Shown here piece by piece: positions 52,749-60,233 of a stretch of 64,000 nucleotides of DNA. The stretch's first letter is position 1; every line of letters begins with the position of its first letter. A program made the position numbers and the translations under genes. Below the pieces are notes generated by a model, which ran no database searches, had not been told where the DNA came from, and saw only the letters and a program-made list of their open reading frames with translations. The DNA is from Hyphomonas sp. (lineage in GTDB: Bacteria; Pseudomonadota; Alphaproteobacteria; Caulobacterales; Hyphomonadaceae), in the NCBI RefSeq assembly GCF_022844445.1, contig NZ_JALHLS010000005.1:177709-241708 (forward strand), given 5' to 3'.

Positions 52749-54071
52749 TCAGGTCCCCGAAAACAGCTGGTAAGGCAGCGCGCCAACCACGGCTGCTGAG
52801 AGGCAGGTCGCGAGCGTACCCGCAAGCAGCGTGTGCCAGGCGAGCTTCAGGAAGTCATCGCGCCGCTCAGGTTCCATGATCGAGAGGCCACCGATCAGGA
52901 TGCCGATGGAACCGAAGTTCGCAAAGCCGCAGACGGCGTGTGCCGTGATCATGCGGGTGCGCGGGTCCATCTCCTCGACCGGCACGCTGGCGAGCTGGAT
53001 GAAGGCGACGAATTCGGTGAGCACCGTCTTCACACCCATCAGGCCGCCCGACTTGGAGGCTTCTTCCATCGGCACGCCGACCATGTACATCAGCGGCGCG
53101 AATATCCAGCCTAGGATGCGTTCGATCGACAAAGCAGATCCGGCGACATCCGGAAGCGCCTTGAAGCCTTCATTGATCAGGTAGAGCAGCGCGAGCGCCG
53201 CGATCAGCATCGTCGCGATGTTGAAGACGATCTTCAGGCCGTCAGTGGCGCCCGTGGAGAAGGCATCCATAGTCGAGGCGTATTTGAAATCCGGTTGCTG
53301 CGTGGTCGCGCTGGTCGTTTCCGACTCGGGGATCAGCGTCATTGCGACAGCCACGGCCGCCGGTGCGGCCATCATCGAGGCGACAAAGAGCTGCGTGATC
53401 GGGTTGGCCAGTTTGCCATCGAGCATCGTCGCATAGACGACCATCACCGAGCCCGCGATGGTGGCAAAGCCGGCGGTCATCATCACGAGCAATTCGGTAC
53501 GCGTCATCGTCTTGAGATACGGGCGCACGAGCAACGGCGCCTCGGTCATGCCCATGAAAACGTTCGCGGAAACAGCAAGCGAGGTCGGCCCGCTGATGCC
53601 CATTGTCCGGCGGAAGATCGCGGCGAAGGCAGTGGTAATCCATTTCAGGATGCCCCAATGCCACAACATTGCGGACAGCGCGGCGACAACGATGATCAGC
53701 GGAAGTATCTGGAAGAAGAAGGACGGCGGCACGAGGCCTTCGGCGGTCGTGAACGGCGTGAACGGCTGCGAGACGAGCGTGTTGTCACCGACATAGCCGA
53801 ACACGAAGTTCGTGCCGTAGCGCGTTGCATCGACGAGCGCCTTGATGACCGGGTTGTCGCCGCCTTCCACCCCTCCTCCGCCCATACCCAGCAGTTTCGG
53901 CAGGCCGAAAAAAAGCAATGCAAAGCCGAACTGAAGCACCGTTGCGCCAAGAATGATTTTCCAGGGCAGCGCCTTGCGATTGGAGGAAATAGCCCAGCAC
54001 AGGCCGTAGATCAGCAATATGCCGATCAGAGCCCGGCCATTGTCCCAACCCCATTCATAACCTGCTGGCAT
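52749..54071 (-). CDS. Concentrative nucleoside transporter (CNT/NupC family)
   Basis: The 440-residue product from the ATG at 54069-54071 starts MPAGYEWGWDNGRALIGILL (a frame 13 codons longer exists). Family blocks include ALPWKIILGATVLQFGFALL, SEAPLLVRP-like MTEAPLLVRPYLKTMT, TGGFATIAG-like TAGFATIAGSVM, NEFVAFIQL-like LTEFVAFIQLAS and CGFANFGSIGILIGGLS. It is an inner-membrane Na+ or H+ symporter for nucleosides. The 322-base region upstream holds its promoter. Confidence 0.93.
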   Translation of the reverse strand: MPAGYEWGWDNGRALIGILLIYGLCWAISSNRKALPWKIILGATVLQFGFALLFFGLPKLLGMGGGGVEGGDNPVIKALVDATRYGTNFVFGYVGDNTLVSQPFTPFTTAEGLVPPSFFFQILPLIIVVAALSAMLWHWGILKWITTAFAAIFRRTMGISGPTSLAVSANVFMGMTEAPLLVRPYLKTMTRTELLVMMTAGFATIAGSVMVVYATMLDGKLANPITQLFVASMMAAPAAVAVAMTLIPESETTSATTQQPDFKYASTMDAFSTGATDGLKIVFNIATMLIAALALLYLINEGFKALPDVAGSALSIERILGWIFAPLMYMVGVPMEEASKSGGLMGVKTVLTEFVAFIQLASVPVEEMDPRTRMITAHAVCGFANFGSIGILIGGLSIMEPERRDDFLKLAWHTLLAGTLATCLSAAVVGALPYQLFSGT

Positions 54072-54393
54072 GGCCCCGAGCCCTTCCCGATTGTTGTAAC
54101 CCCGCCCCAAGGCTTAGCGGCACCCTTCCGGCTTGGAAAGCAGGCATTGGCAATCGGGTTTTCCGGGACATTCCCCTTGCACCGGTCAGCGGCTCAGCGC
54201 CCTGCGGTTGGGGCGAGTTGAGTGACGCGTCCAACAGACTTGCGAGTGTGCCTAACGCGGCGATGTCGAGACAGGTCGCAGGCCGGTTTGACGGGCAGCG
54301 CGATTTGGGCCTAGGTTTTGCCTTTGATATCAATCGTCTGGCGGGCGTTCCTGAAGAAGTGTTCCGGCAGGCCGTGAAAGGCTGATCCAGCAA
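54072..54393. other. Intergenic region between the divergent CNT and S10 peptidase genes
   Basis: This 322-base stretch should hold promoters for both genes. A plus-strand frame of 55 residues with a TTG start (54218-54385) is the only gene candidate. TTGACG-N17-CTAGGT near 54281-54310 is a weak promoter-like match for the peptidase. Confidence 0.4.
54218..54385 (+). CDS. Possible 55-residue ORF with TTG start
   Basis: Read from TTG at 54218 the product is (M)SDASNRLASVPNAAMSRQV and ends in LAGVPEEVFRQAVKG, finishing 8 bases before the S10 peptidase. GGGGCGAG precedes the TTG closely. The amino-acid pattern looks protein-like, but third-position GC is only about 60%, below neighbouring genes, and the frame is open well upstream. 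It may be a gene remnant or chance. Confidence 0.22.
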   Translation: MSDASNRLASVPNAAMSRQVAGRFDGQRDLGLGFAFDINRLAGVPEEVFRQAVKG

Positions 54394-55944
54394 ATGAAGT
54401 TCCAGGCAATGTTTGTCGCGCTGGCGATGGTCTGCGCCGCACCGGCCCTCGCCGCTCCCGGCGCTGCGAAACCCGCGGAGACGACGGAAGACATACCCGC
54501 ACCCAAGCCGGTGCCGGATCCGGTGACGTTCAAGTCCACACACACCGGCACGTTCGGCGGCCAGAAGATCACCTACCGCGTGGAAGCGGGCGAGACGCAT
54601 ATAAAGAATAAGGACGGCGAGCCGGGCGCGAGCCTGTTCACCATCTCCTACATCCGCGAGAACGTCAGCGGGCCCCGCCCCGTTTCTTTCGTGTTCAACG
54701 GCGGGCCGGGTTCAGCTTCTGTCTGGCTGCACATGGGCCTGCTCGGTCCGAAGCGTGTGAAGGTGGCGAGCGAGGCCGACGCCGATGATGGCGCCGCGCC
54801 CTATGTGCTCGTCGACAATCCCCTGTCGATCCTCGACGTGACAGACCTCGTGTTCGTTGATCCGGTCGGCACCGGCTACAGCCGTCCCGTCGGCAAGGGT
54901 GAGGGCAAGGATTACTGGAGCGAGGAAGGCGACGGCAGCTCGATTGCGGAACTCATCCGCATCTGGATCACCGACCACCAGCGCTGGAATGCCCCAAAGT
55001 ACCTGATCGGCGAGAGCTTCGGCACCACCCGCGCGGCCTATCTGGCAAACCGGATGCTGACCGGCGATGTCGATATCGCGCTGAACGGCCTTGTTCTGAT
55101 CTCGCAGGCGCTGGACTACGAGGGCTCGACCTCAGCGCACGACAATATCTATTCCTACGTCACCTACTTGCCGAGCATGGCGGCGACCGCGCAGTATCAT
55201 GGCCGCGCCGGCGTGGGTGTTCCGCAGGAAACCTTCCTTGCCGAAGCGCGCGCCTTTGCGCGCGACGAATACGGGCCCGCGCTTTGGAAAGGCTCGGCGA
55301 TGACGGCCGCAGACCGCGCGCACATCGTGGAGCGCCTTGCCTACTTCACCGGGCTTTCGCCCGCCTATATCGAGACGTCAGATCTCAAGATCCTTATGCA
55401 CCGTTTCCAGAAGGAGCTGCTGCGCGACAAGGGCGTCGCCTTGGGCCGTCTGGACGGGCGCTATCTGGGTGACGAGGCCGATGACGCCGCCGAAGGCCCG
55501 GACTCCGACGTATCGGGCTATGCCATTGGCTCTGCCTATTCGGCGCTGATGAACCACTACCTCTCCACCGATCTCGGTGTGAAGATGGACCGGCCTTACA
55601 TGCTGTCGAGCGAAGAAGCCGGCACCGCCTGGAACTACCGCGACGTTCCGGAAGGCGAGTACTGGGAGCCGCGCTTCCTCAATGTCAGCGCCAAGCTGAC
55701 AAACGCGATGCGCCAGAACACCGCCATGAAAGTATGGGTCGCAAGCGGCTACTACGACCTGATCACCCCCTTCTTTGATGCCGAGATCACCTTCGCCCGC
55801 TACGGCATCCCGAAGGAACGCGTGGCGATGACCTATTATCAGGCCGGCCACATGATGTACCTGAACGAAGGCGCACTCGAAGCCCTCGCCGCCGACCTGC
55901 GCGCCTTTTATGCGGGCAAGCTCGAAGACGCGCGGCCGGAGTAA
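54394..55944 (+). CDS. S10-family serine carboxypeptidase, exported
   Basis: The 516-residue product has a signal peptide ending APALAAPG. FVFNGGPGSASVWLHMGLLGP is the conserved NGGPG block, VDPVGTGYSRP the next, and the nucleophile sits in LIGESFGTTRAA. The catalytic Asp and His lie in SGYYDLITPF and QAGHMMYLN. It releases C-terminal residues from peptides in the periplasm, best at acidic pH in known members. A hairpin follows 15 bases past the stop. Confidence 0.95.
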   Translation: MKFQAMFVALAMVCAAPALAAPGAAKPAETTEDIPAPKPVPDPVTFKSTHTGTFGGQKITYRVEAGETHIKNKDGEPGASLFTISYIRENVSGPRPVSFVFNGGPGSASVWLHMGLLGPKRVKVASEADADDGAAPYVLVDNPLSILDVTDLVFVDPVGTGYSRPVGKGEGKDYWSEEGDGSSIAELIRIWITDHQRWNAPKYLIGESFGTTRAAYLANRMLTGDVDIALNGLVLISQALDYEGSTSAHDNIYSYVTYLPSMAATAQYHGRAGVGVPQETFLAEARAFARDEYGPALWKGSAMTAADRAHIVERLAYFTGLSPAYIETSDLKILMHRFQKELLRDKGVALGRLDGRYLGDEADDAAEGPDSDVSGYAIGSAYSALMNHYLSTDLGVKMDRPYMLSSEEAGTAWNYRDVPEGEYWEPRFLNVSAKLTNAMRQNTAMKVWVASGYYDLITPFFDAEITFARYGIPKERVAMTYYQAGHMMYLNEGALEALAADLRAFYAGKLEDARPE

Positions 55945-55958
55945 GGATCAAACAAAAA

Positions 55959-55980
55959 CCCTCCGGCAGCAGCCGGAGGG
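55959..55980. terminator. Terminator between the S10 peptidase and VOC genes
   Basis: CCCTCCGGC (55959-55967) and GCCGGAGGG (55972-55980) pair perfectly around AGCA. On the minus strand it is followed by TTTTTGTTTG, so it is a good terminator for the leftward VOC gene and a plausible one for the S10 gene. Confidence 0.85.
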
Positions 55981-56009
55981 CTCTCGTGAGATATACGGCC
56001 GCCTGCCCC

Positions 56010-56378
56010 CTAGCCGAGCTTGCAGACGCAGATCTTGTTGCCGTCCGGGTCGCGGAAATAGGCGCCATAGAAGGTCGGCATCCGGTTGCCCGGGGCGCCT
56101 TCGTCAGCGGCGCCGAGCGCGATGGCCTTGGCGTAGACCTTGTCGACGACTTCCTTGCTGGCGCACGCCAGCGCCGGCATCACGCCGTTGCCGGCAGTCG
56201 CCGGCTTCTGGTCGTAGGTATCGCCGATGCCGATCATCGGCTGGCCGGGGCCGACGCCGTAGAACTGAAGCCGGTCATTGGCAAAAAAGCGTTTGGCGCC
56301 CATTTCGCCGAGGACGGCGTCATAGAAAGCCAGGGCCTTTTCCTTGTTGTTCGTACCAAGGGTCACATAAGCGAGCAT
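56010..56378 (-). CDS. VOC-family (glyoxalase/bleomycin-resistance-like) protein
   Basis: The 122-residue product from the ATG at 56376-56378 starts MLAYVTLGTNNKEKALAFYD, preceded by a perfect GGGAGGAA ribosome binding site, which decides the start against a longer frame. AFYDAVLGEMGAKRFFAND and GAYFRDPDGNKICVCK are the paired VOC motifs. Function is unknown. It diverges from the SDR gene around an ACGT palindrome. Confidence 0.9.
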   Translation of the reverse strand: MLAYVTLGTNNKEKALAFYDAVLGEMGAKRFFANDRLQFYGVGPGQPMIGIGDTYDQKPATAGNGVMPALACASKEVVDKVYAKAIALGAADEGAPGNRMPTFYGAYFRDPDGNKICVCKLG

Positions 56379-56455
56379 GGTTTCCTCCCGTTTCGCTGGC
56401 GCGCAGCAAACATGCCGCAGCCCCTGCGGCAAGGGGTGACGCAGCGGACGCGCTT

Positions 56456-56473
56456 GACGTTGACGTGAACGTC
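56456..56473. promoter_or_regulatory. ACGT-core inverted repeat upstream of the 56520 SDR gene
   Basis: GACGTT (56456-56461), GACGTG, AACGTC (56468-56473) form a 6-6-6 inverted repeat with TT before it, in the divergent VOC/SDR promoter region, 46 bases before the SDR start. It resembles the TTxACGTxxACGTxAA operators of MerR/TetR-type regulators of acyl-CoA catabolism such as LiuR/FadP (recalled consensus). Confidence 0.4.
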
Positions 56474-56519
56474 TGGTGTGACACCGCCCAAACTGCACAA
56501 CCGCATCAGGAGACACCTC

Positions 56520-57440
56520 ATGTCCGAGATCCGTTTTGACGGCCGCGTTGCCATTGTCACTGGCGCTGGCGGCGGCCTTGGCCGCGCTCACGCCCTCGAA
56601 CTCGCCCGCCGCGGCGCCAAAGTCGTGATCAATGATCTCGGCGGCTCGCGCGACGGCACCGGCGGCAACTCCGCTGCCGCGGAAGCGGTTGTGAAAGAGA
56701 TCGAAGCCTTCGGCGGCGAAGCCATGGCCAACGGCTCCTCGGTCTCCGACGAGGCCGGCGTGCAGAAGATGATCGATGACACGATGGCCAAATGGGGCCG
56801 GATCGACATCATCATCGCCAATGCCGGCATCCTGCGCGATCGTTCCTTCTCGAAAATGTCGATCGAGGACATCGACCTCGTGCTCGCCGTTCACCTGCGC
56901 GGCAGCTTCCTCCCAGTGAAAGCCGCCTGGGACATCATGAAAGCCCAGAACTATGGCCGCATCGTCGTGACCACCTCGTCGACCGGCCTCTATGGCAACT
57001 TCGGCCAGGCCAACTACGGCGCCGCCAAGCTGGGCGTGGTCGGCATGATGAACACGCTGAAAATTGAAGGCGCAAAAAACGACATCAAAATCAACACGGT
57101 CTGCCCGATTGCTGCAACGCGCATGACGGAAGACATCATGTCAGAGCAGATGCTGTCGGCCCTGAAACCGGAATTCGTGACCCCCGGCGTGATCAACCTG
57201 GTGAAGGAAGATGCCCCGACCGGCATGATCCTCTCGGCTGGCGCCGGTGCCTTCTCGATGGCCCGCATCGTCGAAACCGCCGGTGTCTTCGTTGGCGCAG
57301 GCGACGCGCTCACCGCGGAAGCGGTCGCCGCGAAATGGGACCAGATCACCGACGTCGGCACCACCCGCCCGGCCTTCAAATCCGGCGGCGAACATGGCCA
57401 GAACATCTTCGCGGCCGTCGCGGCGGCGACTGCGAAGTAA
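56520..57440 (+). CDS. SDR-family dehydrogenase of the MFE-2 (3-hydroxyacyl-CoA) type
   Basis: The 306-residue product from the ATG at 56520 starts MSEIRFDGRVAIVTGAGGGL; AGGAGA lies about 7 bases upstream. TGAGGGLGRAHALELARRGA, NDLGGSRDGTGG, NAGILRDRSFSKM, YGRIVVTTSSTGLYG and NYGAAKLGVVGMM match the dehydrogenase domain of peroxisomal multifunctional enzyme 2. The hydratase domain is absent and the tail after residue 250 is a short extra region. It should oxidise 3-hydroxyacyl-CoA with NAD. A very stable hairpin begins 23 bases past the stop. Confidence 0.93.
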   Translation: MSEIRFDGRVAIVTGAGGGLGRAHALELARRGAKVVINDLGGSRDGTGGNSAAAEAVVKEIEAFGGEAMANGSSVSDEAGVQKMIDDTMAKWGRIDIIIANAGILRDRSFSKMSIEDIDLVLAVHLRGSFLPVKAAWDIMKAQNYGRIVVTTSSTGLYGNFGQANYGAAKLGVVGMMNTLKIEGAKNDIKINTVCPIAATRMTEDIMSEQMLSALKPEFVTPGVINLVKEDAPTGMILSAGAGAFSMARIVETAGVFVGAGDALTAEAVAAKWDQITDVGTTRPAFKSGGEHGQNIFAAVAAATAK

Positions 57441-57463
57441 TAGTATTCTTGCCAAGCAGCGGT

Positions 57464-57507
57464 GCGGGTCGCAGTCTCTCCTGAGCACAGGAGAGACTGA
57501 GACCCGC
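57464..57507 (+). terminator. Long stable hairpin after the SDR gene, overlapping the Kazal pseudogene start
   Basis: GCGGGTC, one mismatch, then CAGTCTCTCCTG (57472-57483) pair with CAGGAGAGACTG (57488-57499), one mismatch, GACCCGC (57501-57507), around AGCA: a 20-position stem with one mismatch. It suits the 3' end of the SDR mRNA. The 3' arm contains AGGAG and the presumed start of the next gene, which would be hidden in the stem. No long U-run follows. Confidence 0.65.
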
Positions 57508-57862
57508 CGTTCTTGCCCTGCCCCTGAGCCTGCTGGCCGGTTGCGGCCATTTCAAGAAAAAGGCGGAGGCGGAAGCGGCACCTGCTGCCGAACTGAGCCG
57601 CCCGGTCGCGGCCGCTGGTGAGATGGGCATCGGCATCGCCGACATTCAGTGCGCAGAGGATCTCAGCTGTATCTTCGAGGAAGGTGTCTGCAACAGCCCG
57701 GCGGACGCCCCCGGCACCTGCACCCGAACCCCGGCCGTCTGCATCGGCGCGTACCTGCCGGTCTGCGGCTGCAACGGCGAGACTTAGGGTAACCCCTTCG
57801 AAGGCATCTCCGCCGGCGCCAGCGTGGCCCATACAGGCAAGTGTCCACCGACCGCCAGCTGA
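57497..57862 (+). pseudogene. Decayed Kazal-domain lipoprotein gene
   Basis: In one frame the sequence reads (L)RPAVLALPLSLLAGC, a clear lipoprotein signal, then a linker of Ala/Glu and a Cys-rich stretch with CAEDLSC, CTRTPAVC and PVCGCNGET, the Kazal inhibitor signature. The frame then meets TAG (57785-57787) where a Tyr codon is expected, but continues in register with GNPFEGISAGASVAHTGKC up to TGA at 57860-57862. NPFE stands where Kazal domains have NxCE, so a cysteine is lost (TGC to TTC). No ATG exists at the presumed start: AGGAG is followed by CTG, and the frame is closed upstream at 57482. Three separate lesions argue for a dying gene; a translated start at 57623 (MGIGIAD) is also possible. 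Confidence 0.7.
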
Positions 57863-58004
57863 ATCTTTTCTCACTTTTCAGGGCGTTGAGAGGTCAAGCT
57901 AGACAACCAGCGTTGCGGACAGGAGACATTTTTCGCGCCCGGCGCATCCAGGCGACCTCTTCGGTGCATCCGTCTTGTGAACACGCAAGCAGGAGGCGCG
58001 CGCC

Positions 58005-59228
58005 ATGTATCCTCGCCGTATCTGGATTGGAATAAGCCTTCTCCTTCTCGCATCCGGGCAAGGCGTTGCGGAAACTCCAGTCAAGCCCGCCGTCATGTCG
58101 CTCATTGAAGGCAAACTCGAAGGCGACGGCGCGGATCTTCTGCGTGCGGAATTGCCGAGCGCCCAGTTCATCCTCATCGGAGAAGATCATGGCTTTGCAG
58201 ATCCGCCCGAAATCGCGCTCGCGCTGGCCCGTGAAGCCCGCGCCTATAACGTCGTCCACCATGTCATCGAGACTGGCCCCCGGACAGATCGTTTGTTGAC
58301 GGAAATTCTGGACGGCGGGAACGACGCTGCACTGGCAGGCTTTCTCGCGAACCGCCCCCTGGCGATACCGTTTGCGAACATGGCGGAAGATGCCCGTCTG
58401 GCGGACTTTTTCGTCGATGAAGCCACCCCTGGAAGCGATCCGCTCTGGGGTGTCGATCAGGAATTCGTCGGATCAACGCTGATCCATCTCGAGAAACTGG
58501 CAAAGATGGCGCCTTCGTCCGATGCTGCTGCTCTGGCCCGGGCGAGGCTCGAGACGGAAAAGCAAGCCTTCGCGACCGGAAACCTCGGCGCGCTCTTTCT
58601 GTTGTCGGCGACGCAGGAAGATTTCGCACACTTGCATGCTGCGTTTTCGGGCAACGCGGATGCTCAGGCGCTTATCAGGGAACTGTCGGAAAGCGCTGAA
58701 ATCTATGCGCTTTATGGACGTGGCGCGAATTATGCGAGCAATGCCGCACGGGTCGCACTGATCCGCCGCCAGTTCCTTGTAGCCTACCGCGCCGCGTCCG
58801 GGCCGGCGCCGCGCGCCCTTTTCAAGATGGGCGCCAGCCACCTCGGTAAAGGCACAGGGTCGCTGAACACGTTCGATCTAGGATCATTGACCGAAGGCAT
58901 TGCAGCCGCGAACGGATTGGACGTCCTGCGCATCGTATTCGTGCCGCTCGAAGGCCAGCAGACCATCACGACCCTCGCCGCAGAAGGGGTCTTCCAGACA
59001 GCCGGCTACCGCTCGAAGGACGTATCAGCCCTGCTATCTGCCGCCGGCATCGGGGAGGAAGCGATCCCGGCCGAAGGCTACGCCGTCATTACGCTGGCGC
59101 CCATTCGCCTGCAGATGGAACAATCTGGCCTCAGTGCCCTGTCGGCTGACAGCCGGTTCTTCGTGCTCGGCTATGACTACCTGATCACCACGCGCGGCGC
59201 CCGCCCCGCGACGCCCCTGGCACATTGA
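58005..59228 (+). CDS. Exported protein with an EreA/ChaN-like fold, function unknown
   Basis: The 407-residue product has a signal MYPRRIWIGISLLLLASGQG. LIGEDHGFADPPEIALALAREA resembles the G-E-x-H-G metal or catalytic motif of erythromycin-esterase, ChaN and TraB-type proteins; a second block near residue 270 is LFKMGASHLGKGTGSLNTFD, with a conserved-looking His. Hence a periplasmic hydrolase or haem-binding role is possible but unproven. AGGAGG lies 8-9 bases before the ATG. Confidence 0.65.
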   Translation: MYPRRIWIGISLLLLASGQGVAETPVKPAVMSLIEGKLEGDGADLLRAELPSAQFILIGEDHGFADPPEIALALAREARAYNVVHHVIETGPRTDRLLTEILDGGNDAALAGFLANRPLAIPFANMAEDARLADFFVDEATPGSDPLWGVDQEFVGSTLIHLEKLAKMAPSSDAAALARARLETEKQAFATGNLGALFLLSATQEDFAHLHAAFSGNADAQALIRELSESAEIYALYGRGANYASNAARVALIRRQFLVAYRAASGPAPRALFKMGASHLGKGTGSLNTFDLGSLTEGIAAANGLDVLRIVFVPLEGQQTITTLAAEGVFQTAGYRSKDVSALLSAAGIGEEAIPAEGYAVITLAPIRLQMEQSGLSALSADSRFFVLGYDYLITTRGARPATPLAH

Positions 59229-59276
59229 ACTTAAGCGGCCTGCCCGGCTTGCGGGGCGCCGGCGGTTTCGCGGCGG

Positions 59277-59516
59277 CTAGTCGCCGCCACCATCGCCGCC
59301 GGAATCCGTCGTGGCAGGTTCGGGCTTGCCGCCTGGCGGGGCATCGTTTGCCGGTTTGCGGCCTGTGTCCGAGCCGACTTGAACGGTCGGCGGCACAGGG
59401 CCGGCATCATCGCTGCCATGGCGCCAGTCGCGCGGCGGGCGTTTCGGCGTCTGGCGCAGGACGAAGAAGGCAATCACGGCCGCGGCGAGCAGGGCGATAA
59501 CGAGAAGTTTCAGCAT
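59277..59516 (-). CDS. Small membrane-anchored protein with a disordered tail
   Basis: The 79-residue product starts MLKLLVIALLAAAVIAFFVL, a single N-terminal membrane anchor, then RQTPKRPPRDWRHG and a Pro/Gly/Asp-rich tail ending SGGDGGGD. Such ORFs are common and unnamed. It lies 23 bases after the HD-domain gene on the same strand and is probably cotranscribed with it. The ribosome binding site is weak. Confidence 0.6.
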   Translation of the reverse strand: MLKLLVIALLAAAVIAFFVLRQTPKRPPRDWRHGSDDAGPVPPTVQVGSDTGRKPANDAPPGGKPEPATTDSGGDGGGD

Positions 59517-59539
59517 CCGGTTACCGCCCGCTCATCTGG

Positions 59540-60136
59540 CTATTGCGCTGGCTTGCGCAGGTACATCGAATTTTTTGGCATGGCGAAAAGGCGCTCCACC
59601 ATCGGCGCAAAGAATTCCAGCGGCTCGCTCACATACTCCGGATCGAAGGCCGACTGGTCGTAGAGATGGCAGAACTGCGCGCAATACTCGAAGTGCGGGT
59701 TGTCCCGGAATTGATCACGCATGTTTCGGTCGAGGCCGAGATGGTGGAAGAAGTAGTAGCCTTGGAACATGCCGTGATTGGCCACCATCCAGTGGTTTGC
59801 TTCCGACACGAAGGGTTTCAGAATCGCCGCGGCAACATCCGGGTGGTTGAAACTGCCGAGCGTGTCGCCGATGTCATGGAGAAGTGCGCAAACGACGTAT
59901 TCCTCGTCGCGCCCGTCGCGGTGGGCGCGCGTCGCAGTCTGCAATGAATGGGTGAGGCGGTCGACCGGGAAGCCGCCATAGTCTCCATCCAGCAGACGCA
60001 GGTGATCGAGGACACGCTTGGCGAGGCCTTTGTTGAAGTGCCTGGAATGCTCGGCAATGATGTCCCAGTCTTCCTTCGAGCCTTCCAGCATTTCGCGGAA
60101 CTTCGCCTGCTCTTCGCCTTTGTAGTCGTCTGCCAC
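59540..60136 (-). CDS. HD-domain protein, GTG start
   Basis: The 198-residue product reads (M)ADDYKGEEQAKFREMLEG. I chose GTG at 60134-60136 because GGGAGGAG lies 8-10 bases before it; the longer frame upstream has no coherent sequence. The HD site is HSLQTATRAHRDG, LLHDIGDTLG and a downstream NHGMFQGYYFFHHLG plus YDQSAFDPEY. The extra His ligands recall PhnZ/MIOX-like mixed-valence diiron oxygenases, so it may be an oxygenase rather than a phosphohydrolase (inference). Confidence 0.78.
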   Translation of the reverse strand: MADDYKGEEQAKFREMLEGSKEDWDIIAEHSRHFNKGLAKRVLDHLRLLDGDYGGFPVDRLTHSLQTATRAHRDGRDEEYVVCALLHDIGDTLGSFNHPDVAAAILKPFVSEANHWMVANHGMFQGYYFFHHLGLDRNMRDQFRDNPHFEYCAQFCHLYDQSAFDPEYVSEPLEFFAPMVERLFAMPKNSMYLRKPAQ

Positions 60137-60193
60137 GTCTATCTCCTCCCGTTTGGCCGTAGAGTAACCCGGTTTTCCGGCCCTGCAAAGCAA

Positions 60194-60221
60194 GCAGCCC
60201 GGACGTTTCCGCCCGGGCTGC
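60194..60221 (-). terminator. Terminator of the 60234-61298 gene
   Basis: On the minus strand GCAGCCCGGGCG pairs with CGTCCGGGCTGC (one G-U) around a GAAA tetraloop and is followed by TTGCTTTG. It begins 13 bases past the leftward stop at 60234. Confidence 0.75.
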
Positions 60222-60233
60222 CCCGCTTCCTTG

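Larger units (their letters stand above)
57441..58004. other. Region between the SDR gene and the EreA/ChaN-like gene
   Basis: This 564-base stretch holds the hairpin and the Kazal pseudogene. The last 140 bases (57863-58004) carry only the promoter and leader of the next gene, with no recognised consensus. Confidence 0.5.

Noticed and set aside
57785..57787. TAG in the Kazal gene as a programmed recoding site.
   Set aside because: The gene also lacks an ATG and a core cysteine, so decay explains all features more simply.
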